Assembly (NCBI GenBank): GCA_944325505.1
Contig: CALVAJ010000001.1
Span: forward strand, 186,001-250,000
Direction: 5' to 3'
Source: an uncultured Bacteroidales bacterium
GTDB taxonomy: Bacteria; Bacteroidota; Bacteroidia; Bacteroidales; UBA932
Length of the DNA: 64,000 nt
Below are positions 1 to 9,843 of this stretch, one piece after another. Positions within the stretch are counted from its first letter, which is position 1; every line of letters starts with the position of its first letter. Position numbers and translations under genes: made by a program. A model generated the notes under the pieces. That model was not told the origin of the DNA, did no database searches, and saw only the letters and a list, made by a program, of their open reading frames with translations.

Positions 1-319
1 GGCGCATTGCGACAAACTGCGAGATATTGGTTGCGAAGATACATCCGGCTGTAGCGACAAGGAACAGGGACATCGCGATAATCAGAGGCTTGCGTCTTCC
101 GTACCTGTCGCTCAGCGGGCCGAAGATCAGCTGTCCGAAAGCCAGTCCGAGCATGCTGGTGGTAAGCCCCAGCTGTACCATTGAAGATGATGTGCCGAAA
201 TATTCGGTCATTTCAGGAAGCGTAGGCAGATACATGTCCATGACGAACGGCCCGAACGCACTCAGGAGTCCGAGGAACAGGAGCATGAATATTTTTGAAT
301 TAGGTCTGCGGAGCTTCAT
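1..319 (-). CDS. Bcr/CflA-family drug exporter (MFS), N-terminal part
   Basis: The gene reads from 319 leftwards out of the window, so only about 106 N-terminal residues are present. They show two hydrophobic segments, the first with LGLLSAFGPFVMDMYLPTLP, which closely matches the TM1 signature of Bcr/CflA multidrug exporters (major facilitator superfamily, 12 TM, drug/H+ antiport at the inner membrane). The MFS loop 2-3 motif is present as GPLSDRYGRRKPL. The ATG lies behind a TAATTTTG -7 box at 378-385. The substrate cannot be inferred. The missing part should hold the other 10 TM segments. Confidence 0.85.
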   Translation of the reverse strand, partial: MKLRRPNSKIFMLLFLGLLSAFGPFVMDMYLPTLPEMTEYFGTSSSMVQLGLTTSMLGLAFGQLIFGPLSDRYGRRKPLIIAMSLFLVATAGCIFATNISQFVAMR

Positions 320-377
320 TTGACCGGTATTTTCAGGAAGTCCTGATGTCTTTCAGGTACATTTCGTTTTCCGGCTG

Positions 378-385
378 CAAAATTA
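378..385 (-). promoter_or_regulatory. Bacteroidota -7 element for the exporter gene
   Basis: On the minus strand this reads TAATTTTG, a perfect match to TAnnTTTG, about 60 bases ahead of the ATG at 319. No confident -33 box was picked out. The stretch 320-590 between the exporter and trpS otherwise holds only this and the trpS promoter. Confidence 0.6.
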
Positions 386-557
386 TCTCATATCGGCATT
401 CCCGTCCATTTCTTAAAAAGCACAAAAAATTTCATTTTCGGAACAAACTTCTTTTTCTGTCATCCTGACGGGGCCGCCCGGATACTTTCGTCCGGTTATA
501 CGGCGGTACCGGGGTAATAAAAATTGAAAGTTCGGTTTCATTACTCTCGTTTTTAGT

Positions 558-565
558 TATCTTTG
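558..565 (+). promoter_or_regulatory. -7 promoter element of trpS
   Basis: TATCTTTG, a perfect TAnnTTTG match, lies 25 bases before the trpS ATG. A weak -33-like TTTC sits at 536-539. The leader would be only about 20 nt, too short for a T-box or peptide-based attenuator. Confidence 0.65.
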
Positions 566-584
566 CGCAAATTTTTTACGGTAA

Positions 585-1706
<1,122 letters not shown>

Positions 1707-1716
1707 CCGCTTTCCT

Positions 1717-2568
1717 ATGGAGCATGGAAGTATCCAGTCCGACACCGGACATATCCGCTATGAGGAGACCGACCTGTCCTTCATAGCGGAGAACCCGTGT
1801 CATTTCCGCTGCGGAATATATATCATATGTGTCAGCGGAGAATGTGAAGTCTCTACCGGTGCGGAAACTTTCAGGCTTTCAGACCAGACCGAACTGATAT
1901 TCCTTACGGGGACTCTTCTGCACAGGCTTCATGCCTCGGATGATTTCAAGGTGAGGATGCTTCTTTTCCCGAAAGATGTTTTTCTGAAAGCTTTCCTTCC
2001 GATAGATTCGCCGTATCTGAACTATGCCAACGAGCATCCGTGCTATACCCATACTCCTGATGCCCGGAGCCAGACCACCTGGAAGCAGCTCTGTATCTGG
2101 ATGGATCTGGCGAAAATGTTCTTTTCAGGCAATTACAGGACCCAGTATGAAGATCTCCAGGAGTACAATTTCCTGCAGGGGCTTCTGTTGTGGCTCTTCA
2201 ATACGGTTCCGGAAAAACTGGAAATCAATCCGAAATATACCAGACAGCAGCTTCTCTGCCAGCAGTTCCTGCAGCTGATAAGGGAATACGGAGCTACAGA
2301 ACATGCGTCATCGTTCTATGCAGGGAAGCTGTGCGTCTCGACCAGATATCTTCACCGTGCCACTACCGCCTGCCTTGAAGGCCGCTCGCCGAAGCAGCTG
2401 ATCGAAGAACAGCTGGTGGCCGAGGTGAAAGTCCTGCTCGGCGATCCTGACCAGACAGTGACTTCCATAGCCGAGCAGCTGAATTTCCCTGACCAGTCCT
2501 ACCTCACACGCTTTTTCAAGCGTCATACCGGCCAGTCCCCGAAACAGTACCGCACAAGGAAAATATAA
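1717..2568 (+). CDS. AraC-family transcriptional regulator
   Basis: A 283-residue regulator. The N-terminal half (about 20-110) is rich in beta-strand-like segments, compatible with a cupin-type sensor (for example FRCGIYIICVSGECEVSTG). The C-terminal 90 residues are an HTH_18/AraC DNA-binding domain: a first helix-turn-helix around FYAGKLCVSTRYLHRA and a second around SIAEQLNFPDQSYLTRFFKR, ending in the characteristic HTGQSPKQYR. It starts 10 bases after trpS and may be cotranscribed; there is no functional reason to link it to tryptophan. The ligand and targets are unknown. Confidence 0.88.
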   Translation: MEHGSIQSDTGHIRYEETDLSFIAENPCHFRCGIYIICVSGECEVSTGAETFRLSDQTELIFLTGTLLHRLHASDDFKVRMLLFPKDVFLKAFLPIDSPYLNYANEHPCYTHTPDARSQTTWKQLCIWMDLAKMFFSGNYRTQYEDLQEYNFLQGLLLWLFNTVPEKLEINPKYTRQQLLCQQFLQLIREYGATEHASSFYAGKLCVSTRYLHRATTACLEGRSPKQLIEEQLVAEVKVLLGDPDQTVTSIAEQLNFPDQSYLTRFFKRHTGQSPKQYRTRKI

Positions 2569-2609
2569 ATCAAATCCCTGCCAATCAGCCGATCAGCAGG
2601 GATTTCCGG

Positions 2610-2695
2610 TGCTCCGGACGGGGATCGAACCCGTACGGACATTTCTGTCCAAGGGATTTTAAGTCCCTCTTGTCTACCAGTTCCAACACCAGAGC
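2610..2695 (-). tRNA. tRNA-Leu (anticodon UAA)
   Basis: On the minus strand the sequence folds as a class II tRNA. The 7-bp acceptor stem GCTCTGG/CCGGAGC has one T-G pair. The anticodon stem AGGGA/TCCCT encloses loop CTTAAAA with anticodon TAA (complement of 2659-2661). There is a long variable arm and a T arm with GGTTCGATCC. The discriminator is A at 2610. CCA is not encoded: the following bases read CCG. A TATCTTTG -7 box lies just upstream at 2706-2713. Confidence 0.95.
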
Positions 2696-2705
2696 AATCC
2701 GCGGG

Positions 2706-2713
2706 CAAAGATA
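2706..2713 (-). promoter_or_regulatory. -7 promoter element of tRNA-Leu(UAA)
   Basis: Minus-strand TATCTTTG, a perfect TAnnTTTG, ends 10 bases before the mature tRNA 5' end. Confidence 0.65.
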
Positions 2714-2813
2714 CTAAAAAATCGGCATTCCCATGAGATATCGTGCCAAAGATGGACATATTAGTTTCCTTTTTCAGTAAAGGGTGTTAAATTCGCGGTG
2801 TAGAATATCGTAT

Positions 2814-3425
2814 ATGAAAGTCGCACTTGACGGATGGAAAGCGGTAATGGACTCTGGGCATGACGGATGTTGCAGCAGGGCCGTTATCGGTTCTTTGGTA
2901 CGTACGTTCCCCGGATGTACTTTTGATGTATATGTGCCGGGAAAAGGCGGGAATGCTTTCCTGAACAGTATCAGCGGGCTTGAAAATGTCCGCATATGCC
3001 GTGTCTCGGGTTTCCTGTCCCGACTGTCCGTTTCCTTGTGGCACAGGTATCTTGACTGCCACATACTGCCTCAGGACCCTCCGGATATATTTCACAGTGC
3101 AGACGGTGTCCTTTCGGGGGATATCGGTAAAATCCGCGGGATAAAGGCCGTTGCGACGGTATATGACCTGAGTTTCCTTTCCAGCCGGGAAGGTTTTTCG
3201 TGGCTTCAGAGACATCGGTCCAGTGCTCTCATACGCAGGACATGCAGGACGGCGGACCGGATAATTGTCCATGACCGGGATGTGGCGGCAGGACTTGTCC
3301 GGTACTACTTTCTTCCGAAAGACACGATAACGGTAGTCTCCGTGCCTAAGGACTCCCCGGATGGCGTGCCTCAAGCCGCGGAAGATATCATGGCCGTGTA
3401 CCGCTCTCTGCTTTACGGGGACTGA
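2814..3425 (+). CDS. Stand-alone N-terminal half of a GT4-like glycosyltransferase
   Basis: 203 residues from the ATG at 2814 (MKVALDGWKAVMDSG). An upstream alternative start at 2784 would add ten unlikely residues. The pattern matches the N-terminal (acceptor) Rossmann half of family 4 glycosyltransferases: a Gly-rich first loop, PDIFHSADGVL in the middle, VATVYDLSFL like the usual 'HDL' segment, and RTADRIIVHD where GT4 enzymes have the 'S-x-x-S' segment before the linker. The C-terminal nucleotide-sugar half, with its E-x7-E motif, is absent: the gene stops after a short linker at 3425. It is therefore probably not an active transferase alone; it may be a remnant or one half of a split enzyme. 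Function not assigned. Confidence 0.55.
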   Translation: MKVALDGWKAVMDSGHDGCCSRAVIGSLVRTFPGCTFDVYVPGKGGNAFLNSISGLENVRICRVSGFLSRLSVSLWHRYLDCHILPQDPPDIFHSADGVLSGDIGKIRGIKAVATVYDLSFLSSREGFSWLQRHRSSALIRRTCRTADRIIVHDRDVAAGLVRYYFLPKDTITVVSVPKDSPDGVPQAAEDIMAVYRSLLYGD

Positions 3426-3428
3426 CTC

Positions 3429-4190
3429 TCAGTTGCTTACCATTGCCAGTGTGGCTATGCTGACAAGGATATCCTTTCTGGCTTTTCTGACAGCCTGATA
3501 GCATGCATGCAGAGTCGCTCCGGTCGTGAATACATCATCTACGAGCAGTATATGCCCTGTCCCTGGAGGAAATCCTTTCCTCAGTGCGAATGCGTCTTTT
3601 ACATTTAAGGCCTTCTCCCTGACATCCAGCCGTGTCTGAGTCGCTGTGCAATGCCGTCTGTACAGGATGTCCGTGCACAGGGGGACCTTCAGAGAGGATG
3701 CTATCCCGCCGGCTATGACTTCTGCCTGGTTGTATCCGCGTTTCCATCTGCGCGTCCAGAAAAGAGGGACGGGCACTATCATATCGATGTCCCGCAGGAT
3801 CCCGGATCCTGCTATTTTGTCCCCGAGCATGTGCCCGAAAAACAGTCCGGAAGCAATATCTCTGCGATACTTGATGCTGTACGGAATCTTTCTGTAGCTT
3901 GCTTCGGAGTTGAAAAAGAAAAGCGCGGTAGCACGGCTGTACGGAGTGCGGACTGTTGCAGCCGGCACATCCTCCATTTCATGGCACAGAGATCTTTGGA
4001 TGAGTTCATTGAACTTGTCTGCCATAGTGTTGTGGGGCAGGGCCCAGTTGAATGTCAGCGGCAGGTCGGACAGACAGCATGTGCAGATGTGCTTCTCGAA
4101 TGTCAGAAGCCGCTTTCCGCAGACGATGCATATTCTGGGCAGCACAAGGTCCAGAAGAGGGATCAGTATGCTTTGTAGTTGATTTTTCAT
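3429..4190 (-). CDS. ComF-family phosphoribosyltransferase-like protein
   Basis: 253 residues from the ATG at 4190; a TTG nine codons earlier is less likely. The N-terminus carries a zinc-ribbon-like set of cysteines (C21xxC24, C36xxC39). The C-terminal part is a type I phosphoribosyltransferase fold with the PRPP loop ILLVDDVFTTGATLHAC and the ComF signature RWKRGYNQAE. ComF proteins are needed for DNA uptake in naturally competent bacteria, but the family is widespread and its reaction is unknown. The gene is convergent with the half glycosyltransferase, 3 bases apart. A hairpin at 4244-4289 separates it from fabG upstream. Confidence 0.85.
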   Translation of the reverse strand: MKNQLQSILIPLLDLVLPRICIVCGKRLLTFEKHICTCCLSDLPLTFNWALPHNTMADKFNELIQRSLCHEMEDVPAATVRTPYSRATALFFFNSEASYRKIPYSIKYRRDIASGLFFGHMLGDKIAGSGILRDIDMIVPVPLFWTRRWKRGYNQAEVIAGGIASSLKVPLCTDILYRRHCTATQTRLDVREKALNVKDAFALRKGFPPGTGHILLVDDVFTTGATLHACYQAVRKARKDILVSIATLAMVSN

Positions 4191-4243
4191 ATCTTCTCCG
4201 GAGATGTTTCCGGACAAAAATATGCATGTCCTTTGCCTAAAGG

Positions 4244-4289
4244 CATAAAAAAAGAGAAAAACCTTTACCGGTTTTTCTCTTTTTTTATG
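4244..4289 (-). terminator. Intrinsic terminator downstream of fabG
   Basis: A perfect 20-bp inverted repeat (4244-4263 and 4270-4289) around a 6-base loop, with an A/T-rich base that gives a T run on both strands. It lies 11 bases after the fabG stop and before comF on the same strand, so comF probably has its own promoter. Confidence 0.85.
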
Positions 4290-4299
4290 TTTTGCAGTA

Positions 4300-5046
4300 C
4301 TAACAGTTCATCGCACCGCAGCAGTGGATGACCTGGCCGCTTACATAAGAAGAAAGCGGGCTGGCAAGGAACAGGGCTACATTGGCCACGTCCTCAGGTG
4401 TACCGCCTCTGCGCAGAGGAATCTGTTTCTCCCATTCCAGACGCACCTTCTCGGGAAGAGCATTTGTCATGTCAGTGATAATGAATCCCGGAGCGATGCA
4501 GTTCGCGCGGATTCCGCGAGGTCCCATTTCCTTGGCTATCGATTTTGCCAGGCCGATCATTCCGGCTTTCGATGCAGAGTAATTGCACTGGCCTGCATTT
4601 CCTGATACGCCCACTACGGATGACATGTTGATGATGCTTCCTTCACGCTGTTTTGCCATGACAGGCGTTACCGCATGGATGAAGTTGAATGCGGATTTGA
4701 GGTTCACGGTCAGGACTGCGTCCCACTGTGCCTCGGTCATTCTCATCATGAGACCGTCCTTGGTGATGCCGGCATTGTTTACCAGTATGTCGATTCGGCC
4801 GAAGTCTTCGAGAATCTGTCCCACGACTGTATGTGTCTCGTCGAAACTTGCCGCATTGGAAGCGTAGGCCTTTGCTTTTACTCCGTATGCCTCAAGTTCT
4901 TTAAGTGTCTGCTCTGCAGCCTCGTTGATAACGAGGTCGGTGAATGCGATATTAGCGCCTTCGGAAGCGAATTTCAAGGCGATTGCTTTGCCTATGCCTC
5001 TTGCCGCACCTGTGACAAGGGCTGTTTTTCCGTCAAGAAGTCCCAT
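4300..5046 (-). CDS. fabG: 3-oxoacyl-[ACP] reductase (SDR)
   Basis: Reduces 3-oxoacyl-ACP with NADPH in fatty-acid elongation. The 248-residue protein is a classical short-chain dehydrogenase, with the dinucleotide loop TGAARGIG at 12-19, NNAG at 90-93, catalytic serine at 142/143, and Y156 with K160 in YSASK. Length and the GIRANCIAPGFI segment fit FabG closely. The extreme C-terminus is odd: the usual GQVIHVNGGM-type ending reads GQVIHCCGAMNC, with three cysteines in the last nine residues. It has its own -7 box (5108-5115) and a strong terminator, so it is monocistronic. Confidence 0.93.
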   Translation of the reverse strand: MGLLDGKTALVTGAARGIGKAIALKFASEGANIAFTDLVINEAAEQTLKELEAYGVKAKAYASNAASFDETHTVVGQILEDFGRIDILVNNAGITKDGLMMRMTEAQWDAVLTVNLKSAFNFIHAVTPVMAKQREGSIINMSSVVGVSGNAGQCNYSASKAGMIGLAKSIAKEMGPRGIRANCIAPGFIITDMTNALPEKVRLEWEKQIPLRRGGTPEDVANVALFLASPLSSYVSGQVIHCCGAMNC

Positions 5047-5107
5047 TCTTTTAAAAATTATAAGTTATTGTTTTTTACCGGGTTTTCAGTTCCGGCATTT
5101 GCCGGTG

Positions 5108-5115
5108 CAAAATTA
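5108..5115 (-). promoter_or_regulatory. -7 promoter element of fabG
   Basis: Minus-strand TAATTTTG, about 62 bases before the fabG ATG and just downstream of the rodA stop. Confidence 0.6.
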
Positions 5116-5145
5116 TCCCAGATTATCCGTATAAGCAAATTTTCT

Positions 5146-6606
5146 TTATAAATATCTTTTTTCATTGCTGACCAGGGCAATGAAAATGAATATCATGGCC
5201 GTAAAGGTCCAGAGGGATGAGCCTCCGTAGCTGAGCAGCGGAAGCGGTATGCCTATGACAGGAACCAGTCCCATTGTCATGCCTATATTTATGAAAAGGT
5301 GCATGAAGATGCAGCATGCTACGCAGTATCCGTATATTCTGGTGAAGGCTTCCCTGCTCTTTTCCGCATCCCGCAGGATCCTCCATATCAGGAATACATA
5401 CAGCAGAATGACGGATGCCGCTCCTATGAAGCCCCATTCCTCACCTATGGTGCAGAAGATGAAGTCCGTACTCTGTTCAGGGACAAAACCGTAAGTGGTC
5501 TGGGTCCCGTGCAGGAACCCTTTCCCGGCCAGGCCTCCGGAACCGATGGCGATCATTGACTGGTTTACGTTGTATCCTACTCCTGACGGGTCGTCTTTCA
5601 GCCCGAGCAGCACCTCTATCCTTTTCCTCTGATGGTCTTGAAGCACGTCGTGAAACAGGAAATCGACGGACATTACGAACAGGATTCCGGCGATGAATGA
5701 TGCTATTGCTCCGAGCTTGAACAGGCTCCTCTCCCGGTATGCCCGGTATGCGTAGAAGAGGACTCCTGTTACGGCCGCGGCCGCAAAGAAGTACATCGGA
5801 CGGAGTCTCCCGATGAACCCTCCCGGCTCTTCCATCATCCCGGATGCCCATTTTATAATTGACGGCAGGAATGCCAGAAACGTTATTACGGGCAGTACTG
5901 CCAGGCTCCATCTTTTCAGTTTTCCGGATTCGAGGGCGGAACAAAGCGTAACGACTCCTGCAAGAACCAGCATGGAGGCGAAAGGAGATACGGTAAGAGT
6001 CAGTATGAAGAGCAGTATGGCCATGCCTATCATGAACAGCAGCCATCCGGACAGACCTTCCCTGTAGAGCATGAATACGAACCCTACGTAGACAAGGGCA
6101 GACCCGGTTTCGCTCTGCGCGATAATTATGAGCATCGGAAGCAGGATGATCAGGGCCGTGGCGATAAAGTTCCTCGGGTTGTTCAGCCTGTATCCGATCT
6201 GGCTCATTACCGTGGCCAGGAGCAGTGAAGTGGAAATCTTTGAAATCTCCGCCGGCTGGAACCTTACCGGGCCGAATTCAAACCATGACCTGGACCCCTT
6301 GACTTCCACCCCGAAGAATATGACGGCGACAAGCAGCAGTATCGTGGCGGCATAGAACAGTACGGACATGCTTTCCCACGCACGCGGATTGATTATGAAA
6401 AGTATCACTCCGGCAATACCGAGGGCGGATACGATCCATACGAACTGTTTCCCGCTGCGGCAGCTGAAATCGAATACGGATGCAGGTTCTGATGAATGTA
6501 TCGATGCATAGATGTTTACCCAGCCGATAAGCACCAGCAGCAGATAGGTCACTACCAGTGCCCAGTCTACCGTCTTCAGAAAACCGTTTCCCCTGTATGC
6601 GTTCAT
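5146..6606 (-). CDS. rodA: Rod-shape SEDS peptidoglycan polymerase RodA
   Basis: Polymerises lipid II into glycan strands in the elongasome, in the cytoplasmic membrane, together with PBP2. The 486-residue protein is rich in hydrophobic segments. It shows the SEDS family pattern, with VKGSRSWFEFGPVRFQPAEISK early on, a central extracytoplasmic loop, and the closing PVIGIPLPLLSYGGSSL. It is longer than E. coli RodA (370 residues), with extra hydrophobic sequence around residues 190-300. It starts 12 bases after the mrdA stop and is the last gene of the mreBCD-mrdA-rodA operon. Confidence 0.95.
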   Translation of the reverse strand: MNAYRGNGFLKTVDWALVVTYLLLVLIGWVNIYASIHSSEPASVFDFSCRSGKQFVWIVSALGIAGVILFIINPRAWESMSVLFYAATILLLVAVIFFGVEVKGSRSWFEFGPVRFQPAEISKISTSLLLATVMSQIGYRLNNPRNFIATALIILLPMLIIIAQSETGSALVYVGFVFMLYREGLSGWLLFMIGMAILLFILTLTVSPFASMLVLAGVVTLCSALESGKLKRWSLAVLPVITFLAFLPSIIKWASGMMEEPGGFIGRLRPMYFFAAAAVTGVLFYAYRAYRERSLFKLGAIASFIAGILFVMSVDFLFHDVLQDHQRKRIEVLLGLKDDPSGVGYNVNQSMIAIGSGGLAGKGFLHGTQTTYGFVPEQSTDFIFCTIGEEWGFIGAASVILLYVFLIWRILRDAEKSREAFTRIYGYCVACCIFMHLFINIGMTMGLVPVIGIPLPLLSYGGSSLWTFTAMIFIFIALVSNEKRYL

Positions 6607-6618
6607 GCCTTTGGTGTT

Positions 6619-8460
6619 TTACTTGTCATTGACTTTGTCCAGCAGGACTCCCTCCATCATGCGCTTCTCCAGAGGCTTGCGCGAGTCCTTTATGCCGCCT
6701 GTCAGATATTTTTCCGTAAGGAGCGAGGCTATCGGTGCCGCCCATCTGGCTCCGAACGACCCGTGTTCGATATAGGCGGCAACGGCAATTTCTGGATTGT
6801 CCTTCGGGGCAAAGCAGATGAATACCGAATTGTCGTCTCCGTGCGGGTTCTGGGCAGTACCGGTCTTTCCGCAGATGTCCAGCCCTTCGACGGCAGCGAC
6901 TGTAGCGGTCGCTCCCGAATTGAAACCGCCGTTTACGGCCCGGTACATCCCTTCGACTACGGCAGGAAAATATGATGTGTCGACCATGGTATATCTGCGC
7001 TCCGTGTATTTCGGATCGATTTTCACGTCTCCGGAAGATTTTATGATATGCGGGGTGTAGTAGAACCCGCGGTTTGCCATTATGGCGCACAGGTTGGCAA
7101 GATGCAGGGGAGTGCAGCCTATTTCTCCCTGCCCTATGGAAAGTGAGATTATATTGGTGGCTTTCCATCTGCCTTCCCCGTACATTCTGTCATACAGTTC
7201 CGGGGTAGGGATGTCCCCTCCCAGTTCTGACGGGAAATCGCTGCCGAGTTTGTGCCCGAAGCCGAAACTGGCGGCGTATTCGTCCCATTTGGCGAGGGCC
7301 AGGGGAACTGACCCGTATTCCGGATTCTCGAGAACCGACCTCAGTACATAGCAATAATAGGCGTTGCATGACATCATGATGGATTCTTCCATATCTATAG
7401 GTGACCTGTGGTCATGACATGCCATTTTCCGGTTCCCGTACCGGTAGCCCATATGACACGGATATTCTGTCTGCGGGGTCAGGACCCCTTCTTGCAGCCC
7501 GATGAGGGCGTTGACAAGCTTGAATACCGAACCGGGCGGATATGATGCCTGTACAGCCCTGTTGAACATCGGTTTCAGAGGGTCTGAAAGTATGCTGTTA
7601 TAGTGGCTTCCGATGTCCGCCAGCACATCTACGTCTATTCCGGGGCTGGAAATCAGAGCCAGGATTTCACCGGTAGACGGCTCGATGGCGACAAGGCTTC
7701 CGACTTTGTTCTGCATGAGTTCCTGCCCGTAGTGCTGGAGTTCGGCATCGATGGTGGCAACTATGTCTTTCCCCGGAATGGCCTCTTTGTCCATTTCCCC
7801 GTCACGGTATGACGACTCTATCCTGTTGCGTGAGTCCCGCAGATATATCTTGTACCCTTTCTCTCCCTTGAGATATTTCTCGCAGGTGGCTTCGATACCG
7901 GTCATTCCGGCATAGTCGCCTGCCTTGTACTCTCCATGATGCGACTCGATGTAGCGGGAATTCACTTCCGACACATAGCCGAGCAGATTCCCGCCTGCAT
8001 TGTAGGGGTACTGCCTGATGCTTCTTGGCTGGCCTCTGAATCCCGGGAATTTATATGCGAGTTCGGCAAAGCGCATATAGGTTTCCGGCGGCAGCTGCTT
8101 GAGCATGACCACTGACTGATAGCCTATCTTCCGCCTGTTCCTGTAGTATTCGGCCATTTTGTCTCTGATGAATTCAGGCGTGACGCCGAGTGCTTTCCCC
8201 AGGGCCAGCGTGTCGAATTTGGAGACTTCTTTCGGTGTTACAAGTATATCATATGCGACTTTGTTCCCCACAAGGATTTTTCCGTTCCTGTCATATATGA
8301 TGCCTCGGGTGGGGTAGATGGTGGAGTAGACCATCGAGTTGTTGGAAGCGTCGATCTTGTAGCTGTCATCCACAATCTGGATGACGAACAGCCTTCCGAT
8401 CAGTATCAGCGCGGCCGTTGCGAGTCCTGCAAGTATCTTGTTCTTCCTGTTCAGTGTCAT
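6619..8460 (-). CDS. mrdA: Penicillin-binding protein 2 (elongasome transpeptidase)
   Basis: Class B PBP that crosslinks the glycan made by RodA during side-wall growth. The 613-residue protein has one N-terminal membrane anchor (about 9-30), the pedestal with TRGIIYDRNG, and a transpeptidase domain. The catalytic triad of motifs is complete: S311-V-F-K314, S364-C-N366 and K532-T-G534. It lies between mreD (12 bases upstream) and rodA, the standard arrangement. The ATG at 8460 fits the anchor position. Location is the inner membrane, facing the periplasm. Confidence 0.95.
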   Translation of the reverse strand: MTLNRKNKILAGLATAALILIGRLFVIQIVDDSYKIDASNNSMVYSTIYPTRGIIYDRNGKILVGNKVAYDILVTPKEVSKFDTLALGKALGVTPEFIRDKMAEYYRNRRKIGYQSVVMLKQLPPETYMRFAELAYKFPGFRGQPRSIRQYPYNAGGNLLGYVSEVNSRYIESHHGEYKAGDYAGMTGIEATCEKYLKGEKGYKIYLRDSRNRIESSYRDGEMDKEAIPGKDIVATIDAELQHYGQELMQNKVGSLVAIEPSTGEILALISSPGIDVDVLADIGSHYNSILSDPLKPMFNRAVQASYPPGSVFKLVNALIGLQEGVLTPQTEYPCHMGYRYGNRKMACHDHRSPIDMEESIMMSCNAYYCYVLRSVLENPEYGSVPLALAKWDEYAASFGFGHKLGSDFPSELGGDIPTPELYDRMYGEGRWKATNIISLSIGQGEIGCTPLHLANLCAIMANRGFYYTPHIIKSSGDVKIDPKYTERRYTMVDTSYFPAVVEGMYRAVNGGFNSGATATVAAVEGLDICGKTGTAQNPHGDDNSVFICFAPKDNPEIAVAAYIEHGSFGARWAAPIASLLTEKYLTGGIKDSRKPLEKRMMEGVLLDKVNDK

Positions 8461-8472
8461 AGGTCCGGATAT

Positions 8473-8985
8473 CTATCTGTCGCTCGGATTCAGTACATGT
8501 ATTGCAAGCATGGCAAGGATGACATCGCACGCACAGGATGCCGCGAATCTTAAGATGTTGAACCGGAAAGGCCGCACTCCCGCCCCGTCTGCCAGAACAT
8601 ATATGGCAAGGAATACCGCGTAGGCAACACTCACGCAGAGCATGACCTTCCCTATGCCTGCCGTCCTGGACCCGAACGGATTGCCCTTTTCCATGAGCTC
8701 GTCACCCATCACTGCTTTCAATACGGGCTGCCTTATCAGTGCGACGGGCACGAGGGCAAGCGTATTGAGCCCGATTATCCCTTCCGCCAGCACATCGACG
8801 GCCAGCCCCGTCCCGAAAGCGATCAGCATACTTGCGGCGGTGCTGACTTTCAACGGGATGCACAGCACCATGGCCGGCAGGATCGTTATGAAAACATACG
8901 GACTGATCCTGAAGTAGTTGCAAATGACCATCTGTGCTATTACAAGCAGTATGTATGTGACAGTGAAATTACGGTTTGTCTTCAT
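8473..8985 (-). CDS. mreD: Rod shape-determining protein MreD
   Basis: 170-residue integral membrane protein with four to five hydrophobic segments and little loop sequence. Sequence similarity within the MreD family is low, so the call rests on size, topology (starting VTYILLVIAQMVICNYFRISP, with the typical N-terminal helix) and position between mreC and mrdA. It helps position the elongation machinery together with MreC. Gaps to the neighbours are 12-14 bases. Confidence 0.85.
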   Translation of the reverse strand: MKTNRNFTVTYILLVIAQMVICNYFRISPYVFITILPAMVLCIPLKVSTAASMLIAFGTGLAVDVLAEGIIGLNTLALVPVALIRQPVLKAVMGDELMEKGNPFGSRTAGIGKVMLCVSVAYAVFLAIYVLADGAGVRPFRFNILRFAASCACDVILAMLAIHVLNPSDR

Positions 8986-8999
8986 GCCGTGCCTCCTGG

Positions 9000-9842
9000 T
9001 TATCGGTCGGAAACCAAAGAACTGATCTCATCCGTTCCCCTGTTCCGGACTATGGTTACATATCTCAGGGCCTTGAAATCTTCAAAAAGCCTGACACGGA
9101 TCTCGTAAGTGGCTCCGTTGATTATCCTGGACTCGCCGGTGGTGCCAAGAGGTATGTCCGGAGGGAATATGGACGAAAACCCGCTGGTGTAGACGGTATC
9201 CCCGCTTTCGATCCCGATATGGTGGGGGATTTCATTCAGCAAAGCTCCGTCGGTATGGATCCCGTCCCAGACCAGGGAGCCTACAGGGCCGGTCTTTCCG
9301 ATTCTTGCACTGACTGTCATGTCCGTATTCTTGAAAGAGATGCCGTAAGAGTAGTGGCGGCTGACAGCATCGATGATGCCTATTACCCCTTGTCCGGTGA
9401 TGATGCCGGAGAGCGGGACGACGCCTTCCTCGGAGCCTTTGTCTACTATTATATAGTTGTGCTGGCTGTTATTGCTGATTTTGACTATTTCGGCCTGCAT
9501 ATAGGCGTATCTGTCCGTACTGTCAGCGGTCGTCGCGGCTGTCCGGGACAGGGTGTCTGCATGTATGCATGATACCGGCCCCCTGTTTTCAAAGTCCCTG
9601 ATTCTGCCTGCCAGATTGAAGTTTTCCTCGGCAAGCCTTGCATTTTCTTTCTGCAGGGAGAAATAATATTTTATGCTTTCCGTCTTCCCCCATAAACAGG
9701 CATAGAGGGCATGCGCCCCTTTCATTGCCCACGTGTCCTGCAGGATCCCGTTGCTTCTAAGCATACCTAATGCAGCTATCTCCAGTAGAATGAAGATAGC
9801 TGCATTGAATATCAGTGAGAATGTTTTCTGGTTCCCGGACAT
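9000..9842 (-). CDS. mreC: Rod shape-determining protein MreC
   Basis: 280-residue periplasmic scaffold that binds PBP2. It has one N-terminal membrane helix (about 10-27) and a coiled-coil-like stretch (YYFSLQKENARLAEENFNLAGRI, interrupted here). The beta-barrel MreC domain follows, with the recognisable NYIIVDKGSEEGV and a GVIGIIDAV-type segment. Its ATG is one base downstream of the mreB stop, suggesting translational coupling. Confidence 0.93.
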   Translation of the reverse strand: MSGNQKTFSLIFNAAIFILLEIAALGMLRSNGILQDTWAMKGAHALYACLWGKTESIKYYFSLQKENARLAEENFNLAGRIRDFENRGPVSCIHADTLSRTAATTADSTDRYAYMQAEIVKISNNSQHNYIIVDKGSEEGVVPLSGIITGQGVIGIIDAVSRHYSYGISFKNTDMTVSARIGKTGPVGSLVWDGIHTDGALLNEIPHHIGIESGDTVYTSGFSSIFPPDIPLGTTGESRIINGATYEIRVRLFEDFKALRYVTIVRNRGTDEISSLVSDR

Positions 9843-9843
9843 T

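Noticed and set aside
27..323. Open frame of 98 codons on the plus strand
   Set aside because: It is antisense to the Bcr/CflA exporter, whose minus-strand protein clearly matches the family.
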